From Thermogutta sp. (GTDB lineage: Bacteria > Planctomycetota > Planctomycetia > Pirellulales > Thermoguttaceae), in contig NZ_JACIYL010000122.1 in assembly GCF_014359955.1 (NCBI RefSeq), positions 1 through 8,272 of the forward strand: 8,272 nt of DNA, given 5' to 3'. Position 1 is the stretch's first letter. The number at the start of each line of letters is the position of its first letter. The position numbers and the translations under genes are program-made. Shown here in pieces: positions 1 to 6,387 of this stretch. The notes under the pieces are model-generated. The model searched no databases. It saw only the letters and a list, made by a program, of their open reading frames with translations, and had not been told where the DNA came from.

Positions 1-50
1 GTTCGATTATCGGCAAAGATTTTCCTTTTCCCTCAGCGGGAGTGAACCTT

Positions 51-2435
51 ATGCAGTGCGTGAAGGCCTACGTCAAACCGACACCGTCCGGACTGTCTCG
101 ATCATTCCACCAAAAATCGGTGCGGGCAGCGATCAGACTTGTTGGTGCCGTCACGGTGATAGCGGGCATGTTCTGGTCCACGGCCGGGTGGGCACAGCAG
201 ATAAGAACGCGGCGCGAGCCCCACATCGGATATGCCTATCCAGCAGGCGCCCAGGCAGGGACCAGTGTGCAAATCGTTGTAGGGGGCCAGTATTTGGACG
301 GCGTAACGGATGTCTTGATGGCACCGCTTTTACCTGAGGTATCCGGCACAGAAGCTCCCCAAGCGACGTTTGTCAGATTGACGAAACCGCTTACAAACAA
401 ACAGGCCAACGATCTCGCTCAAAAACTGCGGGAGATCCAAGACAAGGTTCGCCGCGAAATGCGACAACGGCGCACGGGTTTCAACATGGTGGCCTACCGC
501 CAGCTTCTTGTCAAATTCGCGGCAGAAGAAGGCATCACGGAAGAAATGTTGAAGGCCTTGGAGGAGTACAGGAAGTACCGGAACGATCCCAAACGCCAGT
601 TCAATCCGCAGATTGCGGAACGGGCGACAGTCCAGGTCTCTCTTTCGCCGAACGTCCAACCGGGCTGGTATGTCCTTCGTCTCAAGACGGCGAATGGGGT
701 TTCCGATCCGGTGCGATTCCATGTCACCCCCTGGAAGGAAGTTCTGGAAAGTGAGCCGAATAACAAAGAGTCACCCACCGTCGTCAACGAAGAGTTGCCC
801 GTGGTGCTCAACGGTCAGATCCAACCGGGGGATGTGGACCATTTTCGTATTCGGGCTAAAAAAGGGCAGCATTTGGTGGTAGCGGTTCTGGCCCGGGAAT
901 TGATCCCCTACCTCGCCGATGCAGTTCCCGGCTGGTTTCAGGCAACTCTGCGGATTCTGGATTCCTCGGGACGTGAGGTGGCCTATGTCGACGATTTCTG
1001 GTTTCATCCCGATCCCGTTCTGGCGTTTGATGTTCCTGCCGACGGCGACTACATCATCGAAATAAAGGACTCCATCTATCGCGGACGGGATGACTTCGTT
1101 TATCGGATCGTGGTGGGGGAAGTTCCCTACGTGACCGGCGTTTTCCCGGCTGGTGGGCGAATCGGAGAGGATGTTACGCTCCAGCTCATGGGCTGGAATT
1201 TGCCCGAGAAACAGGTTTTCTTGCGGCGTCTTAAAGGTCAGCCGGGCATCCGGTCACTGCAGCTTCCCGTCTGGGCATGCTGGGCCCACCCCGTTCAATT
1301 CGCGCTCTCCGACTGGCCGGAGGCAGTGGAACACGAACCCAATGACACGCTCCAAGCCGCGGAAAAGATTTCGATCGGCACAGTGATCAATGCACGGATG
1401 GACCGGCCTGGCGACCAGGACGTTTTCCGGTTTACCGGAACCAAGGGACAAAAAGTGGTCGCCGAGGTGATCGGCCGCCGTGTTTTCTCACCTGTTGACT
1501 CGCTGCTCCGGATTCTCGACGAGCAGGGCAACGTCGTGGGGGTCAATGACGATTTCGTAGATAAAAGTGTGGGTCTCCTCACGCACCACGCCGATTCGTA
1601 CCTGGAAGTGACACTCCCCCACGATGGCGTGTACTTCGTCGAAGTCATCGATATGCAGCATCAGGGCGGTGAGGCATTTGTCTATCGCCTCCGCCTCAGC
1701 GTGCCACGGCCGGACTTTGAACTCCGCGTGGTTCCATCGGTTATCAATGCTTCTCCGGGAATGGTGGTACCCATCGACGTTTATGCCGTGCGTCGGGATG
1801 GGTTTGATCAGGGTATCGAGCTGTCCGTCACAAAAGGTCCGGAAGGAACCCGCCTCAGCGGAGGGTGGATACCGCCTGGTACCGACCATGTTGTGGCGAC
1901 GTTGACCGTGCCACGGAACGCGGAAACCGGGTTGGTGGAAATCGAGATAGCTGGCAAGGCCAGGGTGAATGGGCAGGAGGTTGTCCGAACAGTGGTGCCT
2001 GCCGATGATATGATGCAGGCCTTCTATTACCATCACCTGGTCCCTGCCGAAAGATTCGCCCTCAATCTGACCGGCCGTCGGCGTTACTCCGTGCCGTGGA
2101 CTTTCGAAACCAGCAACACAGTGCGAATACCGGCGGGCGGCGAAGCGGAGTTCCGACTTCCTCCCGGCAGCGTCTGGTTCCCCGAAAATATGACACTTCA
2201 GTTAACATCCGCCCCGGAAGGAATCACGCTGGCGAAAGTGGATCGCAGACAATCGGGATACGTGCTCGTTTTTCAGGCCGACAAGGAAAAAGTCAAACCT
2301 GGCACACGGGGCAATTTGGTTCTGGGAATGTTCATGCAAAACAAGCCGCAGGGCACCGCTCCCAGCACTGCCCGAAATCAACAGTTTTTCGCGGGATGGC
2401 TGCCAGCGCTTCCCTTCGAGGTGGTGTCGCAGTAA
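51..2435 (+). CDS. Secreted PPC-domain protein with two IPT-like/PPC repeats
   Basis: Large exported protein (794 aa from the ATG at 51) with no visible enzymatic motif. Residues about 27-48 form a signal peptide (basic stretch, hydrophobic core, AGWA|Q cleavage). An IPT/TIG-like beta segment follows (about 57-100), then a charged, probably helical insert (about 115-180). Two copies of a PPC-like module come next: the first runs from EPNN (235-238) through DVDHFRI (261-267) and VDDFWF (313-318). The second runs from EPND (429-432) through DQDVFRF (455-461) and NDDF (about 499-502). A second IPT-like stretch (about 359-410) lies between them, and the C-terminus (about 555-794) looks like Ig-type beta sandwich. 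Such modules are common in planctomycete secreted proteins and are thought to serve in binding or folding; that role is inferred here. Start choice: GGGAG at 38-42 sits 8 bases before ATG 51; GTG 42 is an in-frame alternative. The frame is open to the window edge, so an earlier start cannot be excluded. The sulfatase follows closely. Confidence 0.85.
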   Translation: MQCVKAYVKPTPSGLSRSFHQKSVRAAIRLVGAVTVIAGMFWSTAGWAQQIRTRREPHIGYAYPAGAQAGTSVQIVVGGQYLDGVTDVLMAPLLPEVSGTEAPQATFVRLTKPLTNKQANDLAQKLREIQDKVRREMRQRRTGFNMVAYRQLLVKFAAEEGITEEMLKALEEYRKYRNDPKRQFNPQIAERATVQVSLSPNVQPGWYVLRLKTANGVSDPVRFHVTPWKEVLESEPNNKESPTVVNEELPVVLNGQIQPGDVDHFRIRAKKGQHLVVAVLARELIPYLADAVPGWFQATLRILDSSGREVAYVDDFWFHPDPVLAFDVPADGDYIIEIKDSIYRGRDDFVYRIVVGEVPYVTGVFPAGGRIGEDVTLQLMGWNLPEKQVFLRRLKGQPGIRSLQLPVWACWAHPVQFALSDWPEAVEHEPNDTLQAAEKISIGTVINARMDRPGDQDVFRFTGTKGQKVVAEVIGRRVFSPVDSLLRILDEQGNVVGVNDDFVDKSVGLLTHHADSYLEVTLPHDGVYFVEVIDMQHQGGEAFVYRLRLSVPRPDFELRVVPSVINASPGMVVPIDVYAVRRDGFDQGIELSVTKGPEGTRLSGGWIPPGTDHVVATLTVPRNAETGLVEIEIAGKARVNGQEVVRTVVPADDMMQAFYYHHLVPAERFALNLTGRRRYSVPWTFETSNTVRIPAGGEAEFRLPPGSVWFPENMTLQLTSAPEGITLAKVDRRQSGYVLVFQADKEKVKPGTRGNLVLGMFMQNKPQGTAPSTARNQQFFAGWLPALPFEVVSQ

Positions 2436-2530
2436 GATAGGGCGCGCCTTGCCTGCGTCACCAGTCGAGTATGCTCGATTTGCGGGTCGAGAACCCTACA
2501 ACCTGCAGCTACAGAAACATGAGGGCCATG

Positions 2531-4072
2531 ATGCGTCCGCTATCAGCCATGATTTGGCACCGTACGAGCAAGCAGCAGATCGCTTTGGGACTCGCGTTTG
2601 CCCTTTGCTGGATCTGGTTCCCGCTCGGGGGAAAAACCCAGGCTGAAGATGCACAGCAGGCCAACCGGCCGAATATCGTGCTGATCCTGGCCGACGATCT
2701 GGGTTACGGGGACCTCTCGTGCCTCAACCCGGAGTCGAAAATCCCCACGCCGCGGATCGATCAGTTGGCCCGGGACGGCATGATCTTTACCGATGCCCAT
2801 ACGCCGTCCTCGGTCTGCACGCCCACGCGTTACGGATTGCTGACAGGAAGGTACGCCTGGAGAACCCGGCTTCAGCGCGGGGTCCTGCTTGGGTTCGACC
2901 GGCCACTCATTGAACCGAACCGAGTCACTCTGGCTTCGCTGCTTCAATCACAGGGATATCGAACGGCGTGCATTGGGAAATGGCATCTTGGTCTGGGCTG
3001 GCAATCTCCTACCGGCCAACCTGTGACGGATTCCGACGGAACAACAAACGACCCCGGCGTTGACTACTCGAAACCCTTGACGGAAGGCCCTCTCACAGTG
3101 GGTTTCGATTACTTTTTTGGCATCGCCGCCTCTCTGGATATGGCACCGTACTGCTACATCGAAAACGATCACGTGACCCAGCCGCCGATCGAAAATACGG
3201 CAGGAAAACCTTTTCCCTTCAACTGGAGACCGGGCAAGAAAGCCCAAGATTTTGACCACGAGCAGGTGCTTCCGACATTGACCGAGAAGGCAATAGCCTG
3301 GCTGCGAAATTGCCGCCGCGAGTCACCCGCCCAGCCGGTCTTTTTGTATTTTGCCCTCACCGCGCCTCACACGCCCGTTCTCCCGCTTCCGCAGTATCGG
3401 GGAAAGAGTAGGGCAGGGGAGTACGGAGACTTCGTCGTGGAGGTGGATGACTGCGTCGGGAAGGTTCTCGATGCCCTCGATGACCTTGGAATGCGGGAAA
3501 ATACCCTCGTTATCGTCACAAGTGACAACGGATCGACCATGACGATCCGTCCGTTCTTCCAAAAATTCAATCACGCCACAAACTATCATTTCCGGGGACA
3601 GAAGTCGGATATCTGGGAAGGCGGCCACCGCGTGCCGTTCATTGTGCGCTGGCCGGGCCACGTTCCGTCAGGAAGCCAATGCTCGAAAACGATCTGTCTC
3701 ACGGACTGCCTGGCCACGTTCGCGGATTTAGTGGGCGCATCCCTGCCCGAGAATGCCGGCGAAGACAGTGTGAGCTTCCTCAAACTGTTAACAAACCCTG
3801 AGGCGTCCTGGGAACGACCGCCTGTCGTCATGCACTCTGTCAATGGCAACTTTGCGATTCGCGAAGGTGATTGGAAACTCCTTCTTTGCCGAGGTTCGGG
3901 GGGCTGGTCGTTGCCGGAAAACAAGGTCCCCGCGGGCGCCCCGCCCGCCCAACTGTACAATCTCCGCGAAGATATTGGAGAACAGAATAATCTTTTCAAC
4001 GAATATCCGAATGTCGTCGCGCGTCTGAGCAAACTTCTGGAAAATATCCGCGAGAGTGGCCGCTCTCGATAG
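2531..4072 (+). CDS. Secreted formylglycine-dependent sulfatase (arylsulfatase A-like, alkaline phosphatase superfamily)
   Basis: Hydrolyses sulfate esters, probably of sulfated polysaccharides, outside the cytoplasm; the exact substrate cannot be read from sequence. Numbered from ATG 2531 (513 aa), a signal peptide ends near TQA (36-38). Catalytic features are intact: PNIVLILADDLGYGD with metal ligands D55/D56, and the CxPxR signature C96-T-P-T-R100, whose Cys becomes formylglycine. Also present are GKWHLG with K150 and H152, TAPHTP with H280, SDNG with D332/N333, and GQKSDIWEGGHRVPF with K358. The length is normal for a type I sulfatase. The CTPTR core fits the aerobic formylglycine-generating enzyme, which is not in this window. 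Start is uncertain: in-frame ATGs lie at 2471, 2519, 2528, 2531 and 2549. I chose 2531 because GAGGG (2521-2525) lies 5 bases upstream and gives a compact signal peptide. It follows the PPC-protein gene by about 95 bp (35 bp if ATG 2471 is used) with no terminator seen, so an operon is likely. Confidence 0.95.
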   Translation: MRPLSAMIWHRTSKQQIALGLAFALCWIWFPLGGKTQAEDAQQANRPNIVLILADDLGYGDLSCLNPESKIPTPRIDQLARDGMIFTDAHTPSSVCTPTRYGLLTGRYAWRTRLQRGVLLGFDRPLIEPNRVTLASLLQSQGYRTACIGKWHLGLGWQSPTGQPVTDSDGTTNDPGVDYSKPLTEGPLTVGFDYFFGIAASLDMAPYCYIENDHVTQPPIENTAGKPFPFNWRPGKKAQDFDHEQVLPTLTEKAIAWLRNCRRESPAQPVFLYFALTAPHTPVLPLPQYRGKSRAGEYGDFVVEVDDCVGKVLDALDDLGMRENTLVIVTSDNGSTMTIRPFFQKFNHATNYHFRGQKSDIWEGGHRVPFIVRWPGHVPSGSQCSKTICLTDCLATFADLVGASLPENAGEDSVSFLKLLTNPEASWERPPVVMHSVNGNFAIREGDWKLLLCRGSGGWSLPENKVPAGAPPAQLYNLREDIGEQNNLFNEYPNVVARLSKLLENIRESGRSR

Positions 4073-4089
4073 ATGGCGGGAATTCCCGC
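4051..4089. terminator. Tandem inverted repeats between convergent sulfatase and mcsB
   Basis: Two hairpins lie back to back. CGAGAG (4051-4056) pairs with CTCTCG (4063-4068) over the last sulfatase codons. GCGGGAATTCCCGC (4076-4089) is a perfect 14-bp palindrome just after the stop. Neither is followed by a T tract on either strand, so a classic intrinsic terminator is not shown. The location between two convergent genes makes a bidirectional transcript-end or stability role plausible. Confidence 0.45.
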
Positions 4090-4155
4090 ATAATGCAGCG
4101 GCGCTTTTCACGACGTGAGAGGGCGTTCTGTCGCGCAGGGACGCAGCGATGACAC

Positions 4156-5226
4156 TCAGATTTTCTTGGAAAGTTCGCCCAGCTTGCGACGGAGAAATCG
4201 CGCTCGTTCGATATTCCTATCAGCGCTGTCGAGTTCGCTGCCGGCCAACTTTTGCAAATGAGCCGGTTGGGTGAAAAGGAACAGCTCATTGAGAAGCTGA
4301 ATGGGAACTTCCTGAATGAGTCCCAGATGGATCCCCATGCGAACACTCGACAGCAGGTGGAGCGTTTCCTCGGCAGAGATCGTTTGGGCAGTCTTGAGAA
4401 TTCCGTACGCGCGACTCACGCGATCATGGAGATTTTCGTGCCCTTCGGCCAGAAGGAATTCCCTGGCCTTTCTTTCCGCGGCGACGACAGCAGGCACGAC
4501 CTGCGCCATCTTGTTGATGAGTTCTTCTTCACTCCTTCCCAGAGTGACCTGGTTGCTGACCTGGTAAAAATCCCCCATCGCCTGAGAACCTTCTCCGTAA
4601 AGTCCCCGTACGACCAGCTCTAACTTTTCCAGGCTGCGAAGGGTCTGGTCCATCTGACGGGTGATCACGGAAGCCGGAAGATGGAGCATCACACTCACCC
4701 GCATGCCCGTCCCCACATTGGTAGGGCATGCCGTCAGGAAGCCCCATTCTTCATCAAACGCGAACACGAGATGCTGGTCGAGATAATCATCCCATTGCCT
4801 GATCAATTCCCATGTGGGCTCAAGCTGAAAACCGCTTTGCACGGCTTGAACCCGCAGATGATCCTCCTCGTTGATCATGATGCTGAAGCGTTCCGCCCGA
4901 TCGATAAACACCCCGCGAGATCCCTGTCCCTCGGCCAGCTCCCGACTGATCAACTGCCGTTCCACCAAGAAATGGCGATCCAGCTCCGACAGCGTATCCA
5001 CATCCACGTAGAACACCTGGTCGCGAAACGGGCTGTTGTTGACAACTTCCTTCACGCGGTCCAGGATCTGTCGGCGGTCCGCCTCGGTGGCGATGCTGGT
5101 AAATGGAAAATCCGCGAGATTCCGTGCCAATCGAATCCGGGTGGAAATGACAATATCGTTTTCCGGCCCTTCGCCGCGGAGCCATTCTCCGCAACCACGC
5201 ATCAGGTCATCGAGTGTCGAGATCAT
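4156..5226 (-). CDS. mcsB: Protein-arginine kinase McsB
   Basis: Phosphorylates arginine side chains with ATP. In Bacillus the phosphoarginine mark sends proteins to ClpCP and inactivates the CtsR repressor. This 356-aa protein has full family length and the phosphagen-kinase-type core. STRIRLARNL (28-37) contributes ATP-phosphate arginines, NEEDHLR spans 119-125, CPTNVGTGMR spans 167-176 with the conserved Cys167, RGLYGEG spans 207-213, and SNQVTLG spans 224-230. The C-terminal domain carries RNIERA at 337-342, aligned exactly with the RDxxRA phosphoarginine-binding motif of characterised McsB but with Asn338 for Asp. The start ATG is preceded by an in-frame TAG three codons upstream, so the N-terminus is well bounded. 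The RBS is weak (GGGAAAG about 13 bases upstream). It is the second gene after mcsA with a 185-bp gap and no convincing promoter in it, so co-transcription is likely. Neither ctsR nor clpC is nearby. Confidence 0.96.
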   Translation of the reverse strand: MISTLDDLMRGCGEWLRGEGPENDIVISTRIRLARNLADFPFTSIATEADRRQILDRVKEVVNNSPFRDQVFYVDVDTLSELDRHFLVERQLISRELAEGQGSRGVFIDRAERFSIMINEEDHLRVQAVQSGFQLEPTWELIRQWDDYLDQHLVFAFDEEWGFLTACPTNVGTGMRVSVMLHLPASVITRQMDQTLRSLEKLELVVRGLYGEGSQAMGDFYQVSNQVTLGRSEEELINKMAQVVPAVVAAERKAREFLLAEGHENLHDRVSRAYGILKTAQTISAEETLHLLSSVRMGIHLGLIQEVPIQLLNELFLFTQPAHLQKLAGSELDSADRNIERARFLRRKLGELSKKI

Positions 5227-5314
5227 AGATTGCTATTCTTTCCCAAAACAAACGTTTCGCACCAGCAAACCAATTCCCCCACTCCCTCCCAGGATCATCC
5301 TTCTCATGTTTCAT
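5207..5314 (-). CDS. Possible 35-codon ORF overlapping the mcsB start
   Basis: An ATG at 5314 opens a 35-codon frame (MKHEKDDPGREW...) that runs through the second half of the mcsA-mcsB gap and stops at TGA 20 bases inside mcsB, in a different frame. An AAGG lies 6 bases before its ATG. It could couple translation of mcsB to upstream ribosomes, since mcsB itself has a poor RBS. I recognise no homologue, and a chance ORF is more likely. A second frame, ATG 5307 to TAG 5233 (24 codons), is in phase with mcsB and has no RBS. Confidence 0.15.
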   Translation of the reverse strand: MKHEKDDPGREWGNWFAGAKRLFWERIAIYDLDTR

Positions 5315-5387
5315 AGCCCGCCTTGGAAGGGTTTCCGGTCACAGTGCCCCGACAGGCCCGCCGTCAACGCTTTTTTTCCCAATGGCC

Positions 5388-5411
5388 AACCACGAAAAAA
5401 CGGTCGTGGTT
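5388..5411 (-). other. Hairpin abutting the mcsA stop codon
   Basis: AACCACGA (5388-5395) and TCGTGGTT (5404-5411) form a perfect 8-bp stem with an 8-base loop, which contains TTTTT on the minus strand. It begins at the first base after the mcsA TAG (5412-5414). No T tract follows on the minus strand, so it is a poor intrinsic terminator. It could set the mcsA:mcsB ratio as an RNA-processing, stability or attenuation element; that is inference. Confidence 0.45.
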
Positions 5412-5930
5412 CTAGACAACCTCGGCTTCAATACGACGGATTTCATCACGGATCTGAGATGCTCGCTCATATTCTTCGGCATCCACGGCCTCACGCATCT
5501 CCCGCCGCAGGCGGATCAGTTCCGTGCGGCGTGCGGCAACCTCCGGAGGCTTCGATGAGCGTTTCCCTTTATGCCGTGTTTCGCCATGGATATTGGCCAG
5601 GAGAAATTCCAACTGTTCACGGAAAGCCTTGTAGTCGTACGGGCATCCCAGTCGTCCCTGACTGCGGAACTTATAAAAGCTGATGCCGCAGTAAGGACAG
5701 GTCTGCTGATCGGCCCGCCTCATCTCTTCGGCCGCCTGTCCCACCGCCATGTGTTTGGCGTAATGCTGAGCCACCTGCTCTGCCACCTGTGTCATTTCGA
5801 CTGTGGCCTTACTTCCTCCCGACAAATACTCGTGCGCATGCTGCTCGCACAAGTGCACCTCAACCGGGGTGGGCCCCGTCAGTTCCGTGATATGATAGGT
5901 CGCCGGTCGATCGCAGCGTTGGCACTTCAT
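5412..5930 (-). CDS. mcsA: McsA, zinc-finger activator of the McsB arginine kinase (UVR-motif protein)
   Basis: McsA binds and activates McsB in the cytoplasm. This 172-aa protein has the family architecture. A first zinc site is formed by C3/C6 (CQRC) and C28/H31 or H33 (CEQHAH). After a helical linker, a second site has C78/C81 (CPYC) and C96 in GCPYDY. A charged linker leads to a UvrB/UvrC-like helical hairpin at about 137-168 (ELIRLRREMREAVDAEEYER and onward). In the second finger the last ligand position is Asp99 rather than Cys, so zinc binding there may use three Cys plus Asp or may be weakened. The start is supported by AGAGGA (plus-strand positions 5939-5944), 8 bases before the ATG. 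It is the first gene of the mcsA-mcsB pair, behind a near-consensus promoter and a roughly 150-base leader. Other UVR-domain zinc proteins exist, but the adjacent mcsB makes this assignment firm. Confidence 0.94.
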   Translation of the reverse strand: MKCQRCDRPATYHITELTGPTPVEVHLCEQHAHEYLSGGSKATVEMTQVAEQVAQHYAKHMAVGQAAEEMRRADQQTCPYCGISFYKFRSQGRLGCPYDYKAFREQLEFLLANIHGETRHKGKRSSKPPEVAARRTELIRLRREMREAVDAEEYERASQIRDEIRRIEAEVV

Positions 5931-6082
5931 ACAAGAAATCCTCTTCTGAAGATAGCAGAGTGAGACACCCGCAACGTCCGCTTCACATCACGGGTCTCTC
6001 CCACATCACACTCGTCATTGCGGGTATTCGCCCCGCTTTTCACACACGAGGATGGGCAGCTTGTACGCGGTTAAGACAATTC
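5931..6082 (-). promoter_or_regulatory. mcsA 5' leader with competing stems
   Basis: This is the predicted untranslated leader of about 150 bases between the mcsA promoter and ATG. ACCCGCAA (5967-5974) can pair over 8 bp with TTGCGGGT (6018-6025). A shorter stem uses GAGA+CCCG (5962-5965, 5968-5971) with CGGG+TCTC (5991-5998), leaving a 2-base bulge. Both use 5967-5971, so the two folds exclude each other. The 8-mer CACATCAC occurs at 5984-5991 and again at 6002-6009. No known riboswitch was recognised. Apart from these elements and the mcsA RBS, I see no gene here. Confidence 0.35.
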
Positions 6083-6088
6083 AACTGG

Positions 6089-6116
6089 ATTCTAACACCC
6101 TTGGCCAGCGTGTCAA
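6089..6116 (-). promoter_or_regulatory. Sigma-70-type promoter for mcsA-mcsB
   Basis: Read on the minus strand, TTGACA (6111-6116) is a perfect -35. A 16-base spacer leads to TAGAAT (6089-6094), a 5/6 match to the -10. TGT directly before it gives the TGn of an extended -10. Transcription would start near 6081-6083. It is the strongest promoter-like sequence I found in the window and points straight at mcsA. No CtsR heptads or CIRCE element overlap it. Confidence 0.65.
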
Positions 6117-6131
6117 CATTGCTTGCAGTCC

Positions 6132-6170
6132 CAGTTTGAACTGGCCATTTTGCCTCATGGCAGTTTGAAC
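6132..6170. repeat. 10-bp direct repeat CAGTTTGAAC flanking a hairpin, candidate operator
   Basis: CAGTTTGAAC is present exactly at 6132-6141 and 6161-6170, a 29-bp period. Each copy contains the small dyad GTT-TG-AAC, and the first copy sits in the larger dyad CCAGTT-TG-AACTGG (6131-6144). AACTG+CCAT (6139-6143, 6145-6148) can also pair with ATGG+CAGTT (6157-6165): a 9-bp stem with one bulged G and an 8-base loop. The repeats begin 15 bp upstream of the mcsA -35, a usual place for a regulator, but they could serve the divergent permease gene as well. Confidence 0.45.
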
Positions 6171-6198
6171 CCTTTCCAGACACCAGACCGTACGAATT

Positions 6199-6259
6199 GT
6201 CTCGCACGGCGCTCCGCAGCACGAGGACGCTCCCCTTTCACCAGGACCGTGAACAGGGG
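6199..6259. other. Two consecutive hairpins in the mcsA-permease intergenic region
   Basis: The first hairpin pairs GTCTCG (6199-6204) with CGAGGAC (6222-6228) through one bulge, with an inner GCG/CGC stem at 6209-6217. The second pairs CCCCTTTCAC (6232-6241) with GTGAA-c-AGGGG (6249-6259). It is a 10-bp stem with a single bulged C6254 and a 7-base loop. They may be part of a structured leader for the permease gene, a small RNA, or chance structure in GC-rich DNA. No terminator-like T tract follows. Confidence 0.3.
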
Positions 6260-6318
6260 CACCTTTCTGGTCGTCCGAAAAAGAAAATAGGAGATACGAC
6301 GGAGGATTCCAAGCCGCC

Positions 6319-6347
6319 TTGGCAAAAGCGTCACTTTTTGCTAAACA
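6319..6347 (+). promoter_or_regulatory. Weak candidate promoter for the permease gene
   Basis: TTGGCA (6319-6324, 5/6 to the -35 consensus) and TAAACA (6342-6347, 3/6 to the -10) are separated by exactly 17 bases. Transcription would begin about 6354, roughly 34 bases before the permease ATG. The poor -10 keeps this tentative. The purine-rich GGAGGA at 6301-6306 lies upstream of it and has no start codon at RBS distance. Confidence 0.25.
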
Positions 6348-6364
6348 ACTACCATCCTGGTAGT
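6348..6364. promoter_or_regulatory. Short dyad just before the permease start
   Basis: ACTACCA (6348-6354) and TGGTAGT (6358-6364) are perfect 7-bp arms around TCC. The dyad ends 23 bases before the permease ATG and overlaps the predicted start of transcription of the weak promoter, so an operator or a 5'-end hairpin is possible. It also holds the in-frame TAG (6361-6363) that bounds the permease ORF. Confidence 0.3.
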
Positions 6365-6387
6365 GGCCTGTTTGTGCTTCCCCGATC

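Noticed and set aside
1488..2036. Minus-strand ORF of 182 codons inside the PPC-protein gene
   Set aside because: It is antisense to a gene with a clear signal peptide and recognisable repeats; its translation shows no family features and fits a shadow of GC-rich coding DNA.
4108..4118. TCACGACGTGA 11-base dyad between convergent genes
   Set aside because: The arms are separated by one base, so it cannot form an RNA hairpin cleanly, and it lies downstream of both genes where an operator is not expected.
4681..5316. Plus-strand ORF of 211 codons over mcsB
   Set aside because: It lies antisense to a gene with intact McsB catalytic motifs; no recognisable domain and no RBS.
6132..6170. CtsR or CIRCE (HrcA) operator upstream of mcsA
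   Set aside because: The repeat unit CAGTTTGAAC does not match the tandem GGTCAAA-type CtsR heptads, and no TTAGCACTC/GAGTGCTAA dyad is present.
6301..6363. GGAGGA followed by a TTG-started 14-codon frame ending at TAG 6361, as a leader peptide
   Set aside because: The spacing to TTG is too long (12 bases or more), the start codon is weak, and nothing about the peptide resembles a known leader.
5931..6387. tRNA or known riboswitch in the 457-bp intergenic region
   Set aside because: No cloverleaf, T-loop consensus or recognised aptamer core was found on either strand.
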